Source: Thalassovita taeanensis
Lineage (GTDB): Bacteria > Pseudomonadota > Alphaproteobacteria > Rhodobacterales > Rhodobacteraceae
Length of the DNA: 42,310 nt
Assembly: GCF_900110775.1 (NCBI RefSeq)
Contig: NZ_FOEP01000021.1
Coordinates: 1-42,310, forward strand
Direction of reading: 5' to 3'
Shown: positions 24,108 to 33,044 of the stretch, piece after piece
Numbering within the stretch: the first letter of the stretch is position 1
Layout of the letters: every line of letters starts with the position of its first letter
Translations under genes and position numbers: made by a program
Notes under the pieces: generated by a model
What the model was told of the DNA's origin: nothing
The model's input: only the letters and a program-made list of their open reading frames with translations
Database searches by the model: none

Positions 24108-25931
24108 ATGACGCTACATGAGCAGATAAGTTTATTGAGCCAATCGGGGCTTTTCAATCCGCAATGGTATTGTGAAAACTATTCTGACGTGCCCCTGAGC
24201 GGCCTAGATCCTGCCGTGCATTACCTCAAATACGGCAGCAGGTGGGGTCGCAATCCGGGGCCGGATTTCGATGCGGTATTTTACCGTGACCGCTACCCAG
24301 ATATTTCTCAGCATCAGATCGACCCCTTGGTGCACTACCTGATGCAGGGTCAGGCCGAGACCCGTTTCCCGACCCGGGCCGCTGCCGAGATTCACGCAGG
24401 CATAAAAACCGTGCGCAAATTGCAGGCTGAGCTTTGGGGAGGATTGCCTGATCTGGCCGAAAAAAACCTACGATCGCTGTGCGACACGCCCGAGCTGCCC
24501 GAACAGGTCCGGTTCGAAGCCGGGCGCCATCTGGCAGTCTGGCTGGATTTCAAGGGGGATGAAGACGGAGCCCTGATGGCCCTGGAGCGGATCGGCGGGA
24601 TGTCAGCGCAATATGCCCATTCGGCGATGCGGTTGATCCCGAAAAGCGTAATTTATGCGCGCCACGGGCTGGTGCCCGCAGCCCGTCGTGCACTAGGTCG
24701 TATTCCCCCGGGCGATCACAAGGCCGATCGGCAACTGGCTCTGGCTAATCTGGAGCCGGATGGCGACAAGCTCAGACGGATCAATACGCTTTTCGAAGCT
24801 CGCGGCCTGATGCCATTGCGACGTCGCAACGCCTCACTCCCTCTGGCGATGGGGAACCTGAACACCGTGCCCTGCCTGTCCGATCCCAACACGGAAGACA
24901 TGGGGAAAGTGTCGGTGATCATGCCCGCTTACAAGGCATCGGACCATATCGAAACTGCGCTTCGGGGAGTATGCACACAAAGCCACCGTAATCTGGAAAT
25001 CATCGTGGTCGATGATGCCAGCCCCGATGATACGTTCGAAAAGATTGTAGCACTGGCCAAGGCGGACCCACGGATCATTCCGGTTCAGGCCCCTCAGAAC
25101 GGGGGGGCCTATGCGGCGCGCAACCGGGGGCTGGCCATCGCGACGGGGGATTTCATCACCACCCATGATGCCGACGACTGGTCACATCCGCAAAAGATCG
25201 CCACACAATTGGCCGAGCTGGCCGTGGATCCGGATCTGATGGGGGTCCTGACTTATTGGGCGCGGATCCGGCCGCCGTTTCATTTCACCACGAATTGGCG
25301 GCTTGGTCATGCCCTGCTGCAATGGAGCCATTCTTCGTTTCTGGTGCGGCGCGGCGTCACCGATGCTCTGGGCGGCTGGGATGAGATCAGAGTCTCCGGG
25401 GATATGGAATTTATCTGGCGGGTCGAGGCTGCGTATGGCGTCGGCGCTGTGCGCCGTATTCTGCCGGATGTTCCCTTGGCCTTGGCGCTGGATGATGTGC
25501 ACTCATTGACCCGAAACCCAGACACCCACGTACGCACCACCTATCACGGATTGCGTCACTATTATCGTGGAATCAGCCAATATTGGCACCGGATCGCCCC
25601 GCAAGGCCTGAATGCGGAACAAGCAGCCCGGAAATGGGCCATGCTGCCCACCGCCATCAAACCTCATGCACCACCGGTGACGAAAGTAGATGTCCTGATC
25701 CGGGCCGATTGCAGCAACCCACAGGTCTTGGATGAAATTGGCCATATTGCGCAAAACGCGCCCGAAAAACATATAGGGATCAGCCATGTTCCCGATCCTT
25801 GTTTCACGGATCGTGCTTACGGGTATGCTATTGAATTCCCGGACGCCTTTTTTAACCTTTTGGAGCAGAGCAATATCACCATCGCATGCCCCGAAACACA
25901 GGTCGAAGCCACTCAGACCTTGTCATTATGA
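24108..25931 (+). CDS. Family 2 glycosyltransferase with N-terminal Tyr-Pro-Asp-Val-type repeats
   Basis: The 607-residue protein opens with two repeats (~8-95): LFNPQWYCENYSDVPLSGLDP..HYLKYGSRWGRNPGPDF and VFYRDRYPDISQHQIDP..HYLMQGQAETRFP. A helical, TPR-like region spans ~100-230. The GT2 domain is at ~265-450: KVSVIMPAYKASDHIETALRG, IIVVDDASPDDTFEKIV, NGGAYAARNRGLAIATGDFI, HDADDWSHPQK with the DxD, and a WDEIRVSGDMEFIWRVEAAYG acceptor-side motif. The last ~100 residues are of unknown fold. Its architecture copies the first half of the protein at 20425-23220. Its 3' end overlaps the end of the minus-strand DUF4376 gene by six bases (TTATGA). Confidence 0.87.
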   Translation: MTLHEQISLLSQSGLFNPQWYCENYSDVPLSGLDPAVHYLKYGSRWGRNPGPDFDAVFYRDRYPDISQHQIDPLVHYLMQGQAETRFPTRAAAEIHAGIKTVRKLQAELWGGLPDLAEKNLRSLCDTPELPEQVRFEAGRHLAVWLDFKGDEDGALMALERIGGMSAQYAHSAMRLIPKSVIYARHGLVPAARRALGRIPPGDHKADRQLALANLEPDGDKLRRINTLFEARGLMPLRRRNASLPLAMGNLNTVPCLSDPNTEDMGKVSVIMPAYKASDHIETALRGVCTQSHRNLEIIVVDDASPDDTFEKIVALAKADPRIIPVQAPQNGGAYAARNRGLAIATGDFITTHDADDWSHPQKIATQLAELAVDPDLMGVLTYWARIRPPFHFTTNWRLGHALLQWSHSSFLVRRGVTDALGGWDEIRVSGDMEFIWRVEAAYGVGAVRRILPDVPLALALDDVHSLTRNPDTHVRTTYHGLRHYYRGISQYWHRIAPQGLNAEQAARKWAMLPTAIKPHAPPVTKVDVLIRADCSNPQVLDEIGHIAQNAPEKHIGISHVPDPCFTDRAYGYAIEFPDAFFNLLEQSNITIACPETQVEATQTLSL

Positions 25932-26354
25932 CCACTGTTGCGCCGCCTGCGCATAGGCTGTGCCAAAAATGGTATCAAGATCGATTCCGGACAGGGAGCC
26001 GGGCTGTGCGGCAAGCTGACCGGCCACATTGCGTTCAGCGGTAAAACAGCATCTCACATGATCTGTGACCGCCCCGGCGATGACGGTGATCTGGGCCGCA
26101 GTCAGATCGGCCCAGCCGCTGGCCAGTTTCCACGCGACCGGTTCCGTGATCAGGCCTGCGCTGATGTTCTGCACCGTGCTGGCGATCTGGGCCTGCGCTT
26201 CACGGGTGGTGGTGACAGAAAGCCCGTCAGGAAGGTCCAGACCGCCAGTTTCGCGCTGCCAGCGCAGATCGGCCAGATCGGCGTATTTTGCCGCACGGGC
26301 AGTTGTGGCCTTGTCCTCTGCGGTGACCAGTTGGGAAAGGTCGATATTCGGCAT
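25926..26354 (-). CDS. DUF4376-type phage tail-associated protein
   Basis: The 142-residue protein contains ARAAKYADLADLRWQRETGGLDLPDGLSV, matching the start of the DUF4376 domain found in phage tail fibre assembly-like proteins. TTREAQAQIASTVQNI and PVAWKLASGWADLTAAQI follow the family pattern. Its start codon overlaps the stop of the preceding gene by one base (TGATG), so the two are coupled. With the two genes upstream it forms a three-gene tail/spike-like module. It might assist folding or assembly of the spike protein; that is an inference from family context. Confidence 0.75.
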   Translation of the reverse strand: MPNIDLSQLVTAEDKATTARAAKYADLADLRWQRETGGLDLPDGLSVTTTREAQAQIASTVQNISAGLITEPVAWKLASGWADLTAAQITVIAGAVTDHVRCCFTAERNVAGQLAAQPGSLSGIDLDTIFGTAYAQAAQQWS

Positions 26355-26665
26355 CAGGCGTCTTCCTCGATGCTATGGGTCGGCAGGTCAATCGGGCCGT
26401 CCTCTGTAACCGTAATTGGGGTGGGGAACGTCGCCGCATCCGGCGCAGTTGCCCCGTGCGGCAGGATTAGCGACAGGCGCAGCGTGCCATCTACCCGCTC
26501 GATATCCGAGGCCAGCCAGTCACAGGACACGGCATCGCGGGGCAGACTCGCGCCCTCGGGGATACCGGACAGATCGAAGGTCTCGCCGTTGATGGTCAGG
26601 GTATCTCCGGATCTTGACAGGTCAAGAACCTCATTGCGGCGCTGCGGGATCAGTGTGATTTTCAT
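26354..26665 (-). CDS. Small phage tail-region protein of unknown function
   Basis: The start is the ATG at 26663-26665, with a good GAGGAG site seven bases before it. A longer frame runs back into the spike gene without a site. The 103-residue product begins MKITLIPQRRNEVLDLSRSG and appears mainly beta-stranded (TLTINGETFDLSGIPEGASLP). It ends in an acidic EEDA. I know this type of protein from Rhodobacteraceae phage-like regions next to DUF2793 genes, but no function is established. It lies 11 bases after the DUF2793 gene and is coupled to the DUF4376 gene. Confidence 0.7.
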   Translation of the reverse strand: MKITLIPQRRNEVLDLSRSGDTLTINGETFDLSGIPEGASLPRDAVSCDWLASDIERVDGTLRLSLILPHGATAPDAATFPTPITVTEDGPIDLPTHSIEEDA

Positions 26666-26676
26666 GGTTTTTCTCC

Positions 26677-28080
26677 TCAGAACCAGCGGCCAATGGCAGC
26701 GGCGCGAAACCTTCGATCCGTGGCTGATTGAGCGGTCACGGCGGTGAACACAAAGTTCGCAATCCCTGCACTTCCATAGGTTCTCGCGGAGACACCAAAA
26801 GCGCTGCCTGATACGGGCATAGCGATGGAGAAAGGAACACCGAGGAACGATGCAGGATAGGTCCACGATACGTCGACGGACCGATACCCCCCCAAGTACT
26901 CGATGTCGATTGGCACAGACGTATCAATCCGCTCGATGGTGCAGATCTGTGTCCCATCCGCAAAGCGCACATAATCACCGTTGGAATTGCTGCCGCGCTC
27001 GATGATCGCGCCCGTAGGCACGCTAGCGGCCTGCGACACAGTGCCGACGAGCGTGTCCCGACCGTACAGCATTGACCAGTCTGACCAGCCACCACTCACG
27101 CGCGACCGGATATAGGTACGATTGGCCCCATATACCGTAAAATACTGCACACATGCGCCCGGCCCATTATAAATCACCAGCAACGACCCGGCGGACGCTT
27201 CTGGGTAATTATTGTCCGTCGTGTTTGCTGAAAGCGGATTATAGTACAGCCCACTGGCCGCTATATCGTCCAGATTTTCTGCGGCGGTCAGGCCAGCAGC
27301 GGCCCCACCAAGACCAAAGGCGCCAACCTTCAGCAACCGCCCGACGCTGGTATCTTTCACGCTGGATTGCACCGCAGTACCGGTTACTGGCACATCCACC
27401 TGCAAGGCCCCGTCCTGTAAGACCATGCGCGGAGTGCCTGCCGGGGACAGAGCTATTTCCTCCGCGTCTGGATCCGCCCGCAATGCGGTTTGCCAGCTCT
27501 GTCCATCAGAACTGATTTTCAACGCAAACGCGTTGTCCCCTGCCAGACCCATTTCCGCATGCCCAGCCCAGCCTGACTGAAACAGAACCGAGGCAGTATC
27601 CTCCGCCGATGCCTTATTGATACTAATCCGGTGCCCGGCACCGGCATGGCTGAACAGAGCGCCCTCTGCCCCAAGCGCCAGCCGGTTGCTACTGTCCGCA
27701 CTGGTACCAATGCCCAGCATCGTCAGGTTTTGCAACATCTCGACAGCGCTTTGCCACATATTATCCCGCCAGACCCGCAACTCCTGTTCCGTCACGCCCC
27801 AGGCGCGCCACCCCTCTTGCGGCGTGATGAACAGCCATGCCGCCCCGTCCCAATAGGCCAGCGTCCCGTCCTGTCCGGCCCAGCCCCCGGTCGCGCCAGG
27901 ACCAATCCCGTACATCTCTCCTGCGAGGGAGGGTTCAGGCGGAATTGTCTCTGAAAACGCCTGCAAAGAAAGCTGCGTCACCGCATCCAGACGCTGCAGC
28001 GCCTCATTGTGGGTGACGTGTTTTTGCGCCTGCGATGGCTGCAAATAGGGAAGTTCGACCCTAGGAGAAAGCTGTGACAT
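26677..28080 (-). CDS. DUF2793 tail/head-spike-like protein with pyocin-knob-type C-terminal region
   Basis: The 467-residue protein opens with the DUF2793 domain (~8-110): LPYLQPSQAQKHVTHNEALQRLDA and AYWDGAAWLFITPQEGWRAWG. The middle (~115-235) is repetitive beta structure with a phage tail-fibre look (NRLALGAEGALFSHAGAGHRISINK). Residues ~255-350 (ENLDDIAASGLYYNP...LLVIYNGPGACVQYFTVYG..TYIRSRVSGGWSDW) match a pyocin-knob-like domain. The last ~110 residues have a receptor-binding-tip look. In Rhodobacter capsulatus, as I recall, a DUF2793 protein is one of the head spikes with which the gene transfer agent binds the capsule. Here the gene sits in a polysaccharide locus, far from any capsid gene. 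No head, tail tube or packaging gene is visible in the window. Confidence 0.8.
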   Translation of the reverse strand: MSQLSPRVELPYLQPSQAQKHVTHNEALQRLDAVTQLSLQAFSETIPPEPSLAGEMYGIGPGATGGWAGQDGTLAYWDGAAWLFITPQEGWRAWGVTEQELRVWRDNMWQSAVEMLQNLTMLGIGTSADSSNRLALGAEGALFSHAGAGHRISINKASAEDTASVLFQSGWAGHAEMGLAGDNAFALKISSDGQSWQTALRADPDAEEIALSPAGTPRMVLQDGALQVDVPVTGTAVQSSVKDTSVGRLLKVGAFGLGGAAAGLTAAENLDDIAASGLYYNPLSANTTDNNYPEASAGSLLVIYNGPGACVQYFTVYGANRTYIRSRVSGGWSDWSMLYGRDTLVGTVSQAASVPTGAIIERGSNSNGDYVRFADGTQICTIERIDTSVPIDIEYLGGYRSVDVSWTYPASFLGVPFSIAMPVSGSAFGVSARTYGSAGIANFVFTAVTAQSATDRRFRAAAIGRWF

Positions 28081-28321
28081 GATACGTTCCCGAGTTCAGT
28101 GGTGCCAGTGGACTGCTGAAGGTGTATCGGGGTGGGATGAAAGAAGACTGTATTGCAGGATTGCTGTGTTTACGATTTCTTCATATTTCCGCAGTGTTAG
28201 GAGCCTCCAGGCTTGCGGCCCTGTGCCCCTATGCTATGCGAATTGTCAAAAGGACTATCTTATGGTTGTGTCACAGCTAGCCACAGCCCCTTGATAAAGA
28301 AAAAGCAGATATGTTCCGAAC

Positions 28322-29290
28322 ATGACCAGCGATCTCAATATGCCCCAGACTGACACCGGGGCACCGGCGACAATCGCCATTCTGCTGGCGACGTATAATG
28401 GCGCGGACAATCTGCAAGAGCAGCTGGACAGTTACCTGACACAGACCTGCCGGCCTGACTTACTGCTGGTCAGCGACGATGGCTCCTCTGACCAGACATG
28501 GGATATCCTGACCCGCTTCGCCAATGCCCACCCCGATTTACCCGTCACCCTGCTAAAGGGGCCCAAGCGCGGGTCGGCACAGAACTTCCTCAACCTGCTC
28601 CGGCAAACCCCTGACTGGATTGATGTGATCGCGTTATCTGATCAAGACGATGTCTGGCTGCCGCACAAACTGAAACGGGGGCTGGCGCGGTTGCAAAAGG
28701 CGCCCAATCCCTCCGCTCCACTACTCTATTGCGGGCGCAGCTGGGAATGCGATCAGGATCTCAACAACCATCGCTTGTCCCGCGGGATGTCGCGCCCTGC
28801 CTCATTCCGGCACGCCCTGGTGCAGAACGTGGCGGGAGGCAATACCATGATTCTGAATCGCGCGGCGCTGGATCTTGTCTGTGCGGCCAGCCATGAGGCG
28901 CGTAAAATCGTGGTCCATGACTGGTGGCTGTATCAAATCATCGCGGGGGCAGGGGGCCAAGTCCTGTTTGATGAGGTCCCCCAGATTCTATACCGCCAGC
29001 ATGGCAGCAACCTGATCGGGGCCAATCGTGGCTTTGCCGCCAAGAAAAAACGCCTCAAGATGCTGATCTCTGGCCGGTTCCGGCGATGGAATACCTATAA
29101 TATAAAAGCCCTGACCGCTTCGAGCCACAGGCTAGCGCCGGAAAACCGTCAGTTGTTGGAACAATTCGCGCATGAGCGTAATCGTTCAGCCCCGCACCGG
29201 TTGCGCCTCGTCTGGAGCGCCGGTCTGTACCGTCAGGGCCTGCAAGGCAATCTATCCTTGTATCTGGCGGCCCTTTTACGACGTATTTAA
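28322..29290 (+). CDS. Family 2 glycosyltransferase, rhamnosyltransferase-like
   Basis: The 322-residue protein has a complete GT2 domain: TIAILLATYNGADNLQEQLDSYL, LLVSDDGSSDQTWDIL, ALSDQDDVWLPHKL with the DQDD metal site, and GGNTMILNRAALDLV. VVHDWWLYQIIAGAGGQVLFDEVPQILYRQHGSNLIGA follows; this HDWW..R.H..N pattern is typical of rhamnosyl- and related glycosyltransferases of O-antigen loci. There are no membrane segments. It stands alone on the plus strand after the divergent spike module. Its 241-base upstream region should hold a promoter, but I could not pick one. Upstream in-frame starts are poor, and an internal ATG six codons on is also possible. Confidence 0.88.
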   Translation: MTSDLNMPQTDTGAPATIAILLATYNGADNLQEQLDSYLTQTCRPDLLLVSDDGSSDQTWDILTRFANAHPDLPVTLLKGPKRGSAQNFLNLLRQTPDWIDVIALSDQDDVWLPHKLKRGLARLQKAPNPSAPLLYCGRSWECDQDLNNHRLSRGMSRPASFRHALVQNVAGGNTMILNRAALDLVCAASHEARKIVVHDWWLYQIIAGAGGQVLFDEVPQILYRQHGSNLIGANRGFAAKKKRLKMLISGRFRRWNTYNIKALTASSHRLAPENRQLLEQFAHERNRSAPHRLRLVWSAGLYRQGLQGNLSLYLAALLRRI

Positions 29291-29404
29291 GTAGAATTTT
29301 CAATATATTGCGCTGAATCTCCCAGAAAAAACCCAAAACCCAAACCCCTCCGGCCCCATGTCGGCAGCAGCTTATGCTTGAGAAAATGAGCTGTAGGGGC
29401 TGGT

Positions 29405-30901
29405 ATGGAATCGTGGAATATACGTGCAATCATAAATGCCCAATCAATGGGGCTGTTCGATTGGATTTGGTCACTAGAGAACCCGGAAACGGGACAGGTC
29501 CGGGCCTGGGCCGCCAGCAGTGCCACGGGCGAGGTCCACGCTCTGACCCTGGACGAAAACCAGACGCCCCAGACCCAAAGCACCTTGTGGATAGGCACGA
29601 CCGAAGCCCCTTACCCGTTCGCCGATATGGTCACGCTCCACCATGCCGGTCAGGATTGGACCCTGATGTCGAGCGGCACCACCGGCGCGGTATCTTTAGC
29701 CCGTGAAACCGGCTCGGGGCGCTTACAGATGGAATGGAGACTGGAGGATCCGCAAGGCCATCCTTTGACCCTCTCACAGATGGTTGTCATCCCCACCTCC
29801 GGTACCCCGCTACTTCTGGCCACTCCCGCATCGGCGGCGGCCAAACTGCGGCTGTACAGGCTGGATGCGGGATTGCAGGTCGCTACCCTGCAAGACGTAG
29901 AAAAAGACACGCCCAAGGCCATCCTTGCGGGTGTTTCGGATCTGATCCGTCTGTCCATCGGCACACAGGAATTTGTGGTCAGCAGCTCGTCATCCGAAGA
30001 CGGGCTCAGCAGTTTTGTCGTGACCGAAACCGATCTGGAGCTGCGCGATACGCTCGGTCCAAAGGACGGGCTCTGGATCAACGGGCTGGAAGACATCACC
30101 GCCCTGTCCGTGGGGGGGCAGTGGTTCATTGCCGGAGTGTCGGCCGCCAGCAATACTTTATCTGCCATCAGGTTGAACCCAATGGGGGCGATGTTTGTCA
30201 CTGATATTGCCCTAGATGATCAAACCACCCGATTCGCTGGGGCCATGGCGCTGGACAGTTTCGAAGCCGCCGGTCGCAGTTTCATCGTCACTGGCGGAAC
30301 CGATGCCGGGCTGTCCTTGTTCGAATTGTTACCCGGTGGGCAGCTTTATCATCATCAAAGTCTGGCCCAATCGGCGGATTGGGATATCGGGCATATCCTA
30401 TCACTCACCGCCGTGGTGATTGGCGATGAGCTGCAAGTCCTGATGGCCGGTGCAGACGGATCTGGGGTGGCGCAACTGGTGCTGCCTTTGGGCAATCTGG
30501 GCGATCTGGTCCAAGGCTCGGGCCAATCCGACACCCTATCGGGGGCCGGGCAGGATGATCTGCTAATGGGGCTTTGGGGGGATGATCAGATCGCCGGAAA
30601 CGCCGGAGATGACACGCTGATCGCCGGACCGGGGCAGGATACGCTGACAGGTGGGGCTGGGGCAGATGTGTTCGTCTTTACTGCTGACGGACAGACCGAC
30701 AGGATCACCGATTTCCAGCCTGGGCTGGACCGGGTCAATCTGGATGACTGGGGAATGGTCTATGACATCTCGGCCCTGACACTGACATCAACCTCATGGG
30801 GCGGGCGCATCATTTGGCGGAATGAAAGGATCGATCTCTACCTCGAAAATGGGGCGCGGGTTGATATCGACATGTGGGAGCCAGATGATTTCCTGTTCTG
30901 A
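29405..30901 (+). CDS. RTX calcium-binding protein with propeller-like N-terminal region
   Basis: The 498-residue protein has a ~375-residue N-terminal region of repeated beta-strand units (for example LWIGTTEAPYPFADMVTLHHAG and VVIPTSGTPLLLATPA), which looks like a beta-propeller. Residues ~378-430 hold the nonapeptide repeats GSGQSDTLSGAGQDDLL, GDDQIAGNAGDDTLI and GPGQDTLTGGAGADVFVF. Then come ITDFQPGLDRVNLDDW and a C-terminal EPDDFLF, the acid-plus-hydrophobic end typical of type I secretion substrates. There is no N-terminal signal peptide, as expected. The protein is probably secreted or surface-bound in a calcium-dependent way. Its C-terminus differs from the shared cassette of the other RTX proteins in the window. 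Confidence 0.85.
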   Translation: MESWNIRAIINAQSMGLFDWIWSLENPETGQVRAWAASSATGEVHALTLDENQTPQTQSTLWIGTTEAPYPFADMVTLHHAGQDWTLMSSGTTGAVSLARETGSGRLQMEWRLEDPQGHPLTLSQMVVIPTSGTPLLLATPASAAAKLRLYRLDAGLQVATLQDVEKDTPKAILAGVSDLIRLSIGTQEFVVSSSSSEDGLSSFVVTETDLELRDTLGPKDGLWINGLEDITALSVGGQWFIAGVSAASNTLSAIRLNPMGAMFVTDIALDDQTTRFAGAMALDSFEAAGRSFIVTGGTDAGLSLFELLPGGQLYHHQSLAQSADWDIGHILSLTAVVIGDELQVLMAGADGSGVAQLVLPLGNLGDLVQGSGQSDTLSGAGQDDLLMGLWGDDQIAGNAGDDTLIAGPGQDTLTGGAGADVFVFTADGQTDRITDFQPGLDRVNLDDWGMVYDISALTLTSTSWGGRIIWRNERIDLYLENGARVDIDMWEPDDFLF

Positions 30902-30944
30902 TCCATTCGCACAGCGCGCGCTGGTTTTCGACCCTGTTTCAGCC

Positions 30945-30970
30945 AAAGGCCCGCCATTTGGCGAGCCTTT
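30945..30970. terminator. Bidirectional terminator-like hairpin
   Basis: AAAGGC-C-CGCC, loop ATTT, GGCG-A-GCCTTT: a 10-bp stem with one C/A mismatch between the convergent RTX gene and ilvD. The flanking A and T runs are short (TTTATAA on the plus strand). Confidence 0.6.
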
Positions 30971-30990
30971 ATAACTGCATCAATGGCGGT

Positions 30991-32832
30991 TTAGTCGTCG
31001 CCGGGAATGATCCGCACGCCACCTTTGGCCGCCGAAGAGGCCAGCATCGCATAGGCCTTGAGCGCGGTGGACACGGCGCGCGGGCGCGGCGCGGCGGGTT
31101 TCCACGGCAGCGGGCCCTTGGCGGTGCGGCGCGCCTCCAGCGTGGCATCATCCACCGCTAGGTTGATGGTCCGGTTAGGAATGTCGATTTCGATCAGATC
31201 GCCGGCTTCCACCAGACCGATCAGGCCACCCTCTTCCGCCTCAGGCGACACGTGCCCGATCGACAGACCCGAAGTGCCGCCCGAGAAACGCCCGTCCGTC
31301 AAGAGCGCGCATTTCTTGCCCAGACCTTTGGATTTCAGATAACTGGTCGGATAGAGCATTTCCTGCATCCCCGGACCGCCGCGCGGGCCTTCATAGCGAA
31401 TGATCACGACCTCGCCGGCCTCGACGTTGCCGGTCAGGATGCCGGAGACCGAGTCGTCTTGGGATTCAAACACCTTAGCCTTGCCGGTGAATTTCAGAAT
31501 ACTGTCATCCACTCCTGCGGTTTTCACGATACAGCCGTTTTCGGCGATATTGCCGAACAGAACTGCTAGGCCGCCGTCTTTGGAAAAGGCCCCTTCGACA
31601 GACCGGATCACACCGTGGGTGCGGTCGCGGTCCAGTTCCTTGTACCGGTTCTGGGTCGAGAAGGCCTGAGTGGTGCGCACACCACCGGGGGCCGCGCGGT
31701 AAAACTCTTCGATCACCGGATCATTGGCAACCGACACGTCCCATTTGGCGATGGCATCAGCCATGGTGGCCGAATGCACGGTGGGGCACTCGCCATGCAG
31801 CAACCCTCCACGCAGCATCTCGCCCAGAATGGCCATGATGCCGCCTGCACGGTGTATGTCTTCCATATGCACGTCCTGCTTGGCGGGCGCGACCTTGCAC
31901 AGCACCGGCACCTTGCGCGACAGCCGGTCAATATCGTCCATGGTGAAATTCACCTTGCCCTCATAGGCGATGGCCAGCAGGTGCAGAACGGTATTGGTGG
32001 ACCCGCCCATGGCGATATCAAGGCTCATGGCGTTTTCAAAGGCCGCGAAGCTGGCGATATCGCGCGGCAACAGACCCTGTTCTTCGCTTTCATAGTGGCG
32101 CTTGGTGATGTCCACGATCTTGCGACCGGCCTCAAGGAACAATTCCTTGCGGTCGGCATGGGTGGCCAGCATTGACCCGTTGCCCGGCAGCGCCAGACCC
32201 AGCGCCTCGGCCAGACAGTTCATCGAGTTGGCGGTAAACATACCCGAACACGACCCGCAGGTCGGGCAGGCGGCCCGTTCGATTTCATCCACCTGCGCGT
32301 CGGTATAGCTTTCATCAGCGGCGACAACCATCGCATCGACCAGATCCAGCGATTGTTCCAGATCGTCGACGGTGATCTTGCCGGCCTCCATCGGGCCACC
32401 AGAAACAAAGATCACTGGGATGTTCAGGCGCATCGCGGCCATCATCATGCCGGGGGTGATTTTATCGCAGTTGGAAATGCACACCATCGCATCGGCGCAA
32501 TGGGCGTTGACCATGTATTCCACGCTGTCGGCGATCAATTCGCGCGAGGGCAGCGAATAGAGCATCCCGTCATGGCCCATGGCAATGCCATCATCCACGG
32601 CAATGGTATTGAATTCCTTGGCGACGCCGCCTGCGGCTTCGATCTCACGCGCGACCATCTGGCCCAGATCCTTCAGGTGGACGTGACCAGGTACAAATTG
32701 CGTGAACGAGTTCACCACGGCGATGATCGGCTTGCCGAAATCGCTGTCGGTCATGCCGGTTGCACGCCAGAGCCCACGGGCCCCCGCCATGTTGCGGCCG
32801 TGTGTGGATCGCCGGGAACGGTAATGCGGCAT
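30991..32832 (-). CDS. ilvD: Dihydroxy-acid dehydratase
   Basis: It dehydrates 2,3-dihydroxy-isovalerate and its homologue in the common step of valine, leucine and isoleucine synthesis; an iron-sulfur enzyme of the cytoplasm. The 613-residue length is usual. Cluster cysteines appear in [16 protein letters not shown] and [67 protein letters not shown] and the C-terminal [11 protein letters not shown] are family hallmarks. GAAGGAAGAG precedes the ATG at 32832. It is a housekeeping gene of ordinary composition, placed between secreted-protein genes with its own upstream region (32833-32990). Confidence 0.98.
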   Translation of the reverse strand: MPHYRSRRSTHGRNMAGARGLWRATGMTDSDFGKPIIAVVNSFTQFVPGHVHLKDLGQMVAREIEAAGGVAKEFNTIAVDDGIAMGHDGMLYSLPSRELIADSVEYMVNAHCADAMVCISNCDKITPGMMMAAMRLNIPVIFVSGGPMEAGKITVDDLEQSLDLVDAMVVAADESYTDAQVDEIERAACPTCGSCSGMFTANSMNCLAEALGLALPGNGSMLATHADRKELFLEAGRKIVDITKRHYESEEQGLLPRDIASFAAFENAMSLDIAMGGSTNTVLHLLAIAYEGKVNFTMDDIDRLSRKVPVLCKVAPAKQDVHMEDIHRAGGIMAILGEMLRGGLLHGECPTVHSATMADAIAKWDVSVANDPVIEEFYRAAPGGVRTTQAFSTQNRYKELDRDRTHGVIRSVEGAFSKDGGLAVLFGNIAENGCIVKTAGVDDSILKFTGKAKVFESQDDSVSGILTGNVEAGEVVIIRYEGPRGGPGMQEMLYPTSYLKSKGLGKKCALLTDGRFSGGTSGLSIGHVSPEAEEGGLIGLVEAGDLIEIDIPNRTINLAVDDATLEARRTAKGPLPWKPAAPRPRAVSTALKAYAMLASSAAKGGVRIIPGDD

Positions 32833-32993
32833 GTGTCTCTTCCTTCGAGGCTATCGTCTGGCAGTGCGCTTCAGGGTGCAGAGATAGCGCAGAAGGGCAG
32901 GTGTGAACAATCACCGATGCCGAAAAAATGCCAACCCCTTAAAAGAGTGCACCACTAAAACGGTTGCCCCTCTCCGGGACAGGCCGAAAAGAG

Positions 32994-33025
32994 AAAGGCG
33001 CGCATGGGGAAGCATGCGCGCCTTT
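32994..33025 (-). terminator. Rho-independent terminator of the large RTX phosphoesterase gene
   Basis: AAAGGCGCGCATG, loop GGGAAG, CATGCGCGCCTTT: a perfect 13-bp stem about 20 bases after the stop of the minus-strand gene. A T-rich tail (TTTCTCTTTTC) follows on the minus strand. The plus strand also ends in a run of T, so it can work both ways. Confidence 0.92.
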
Positions 33026-33044
33026 TTTGTGCCTGACGCCAGGA

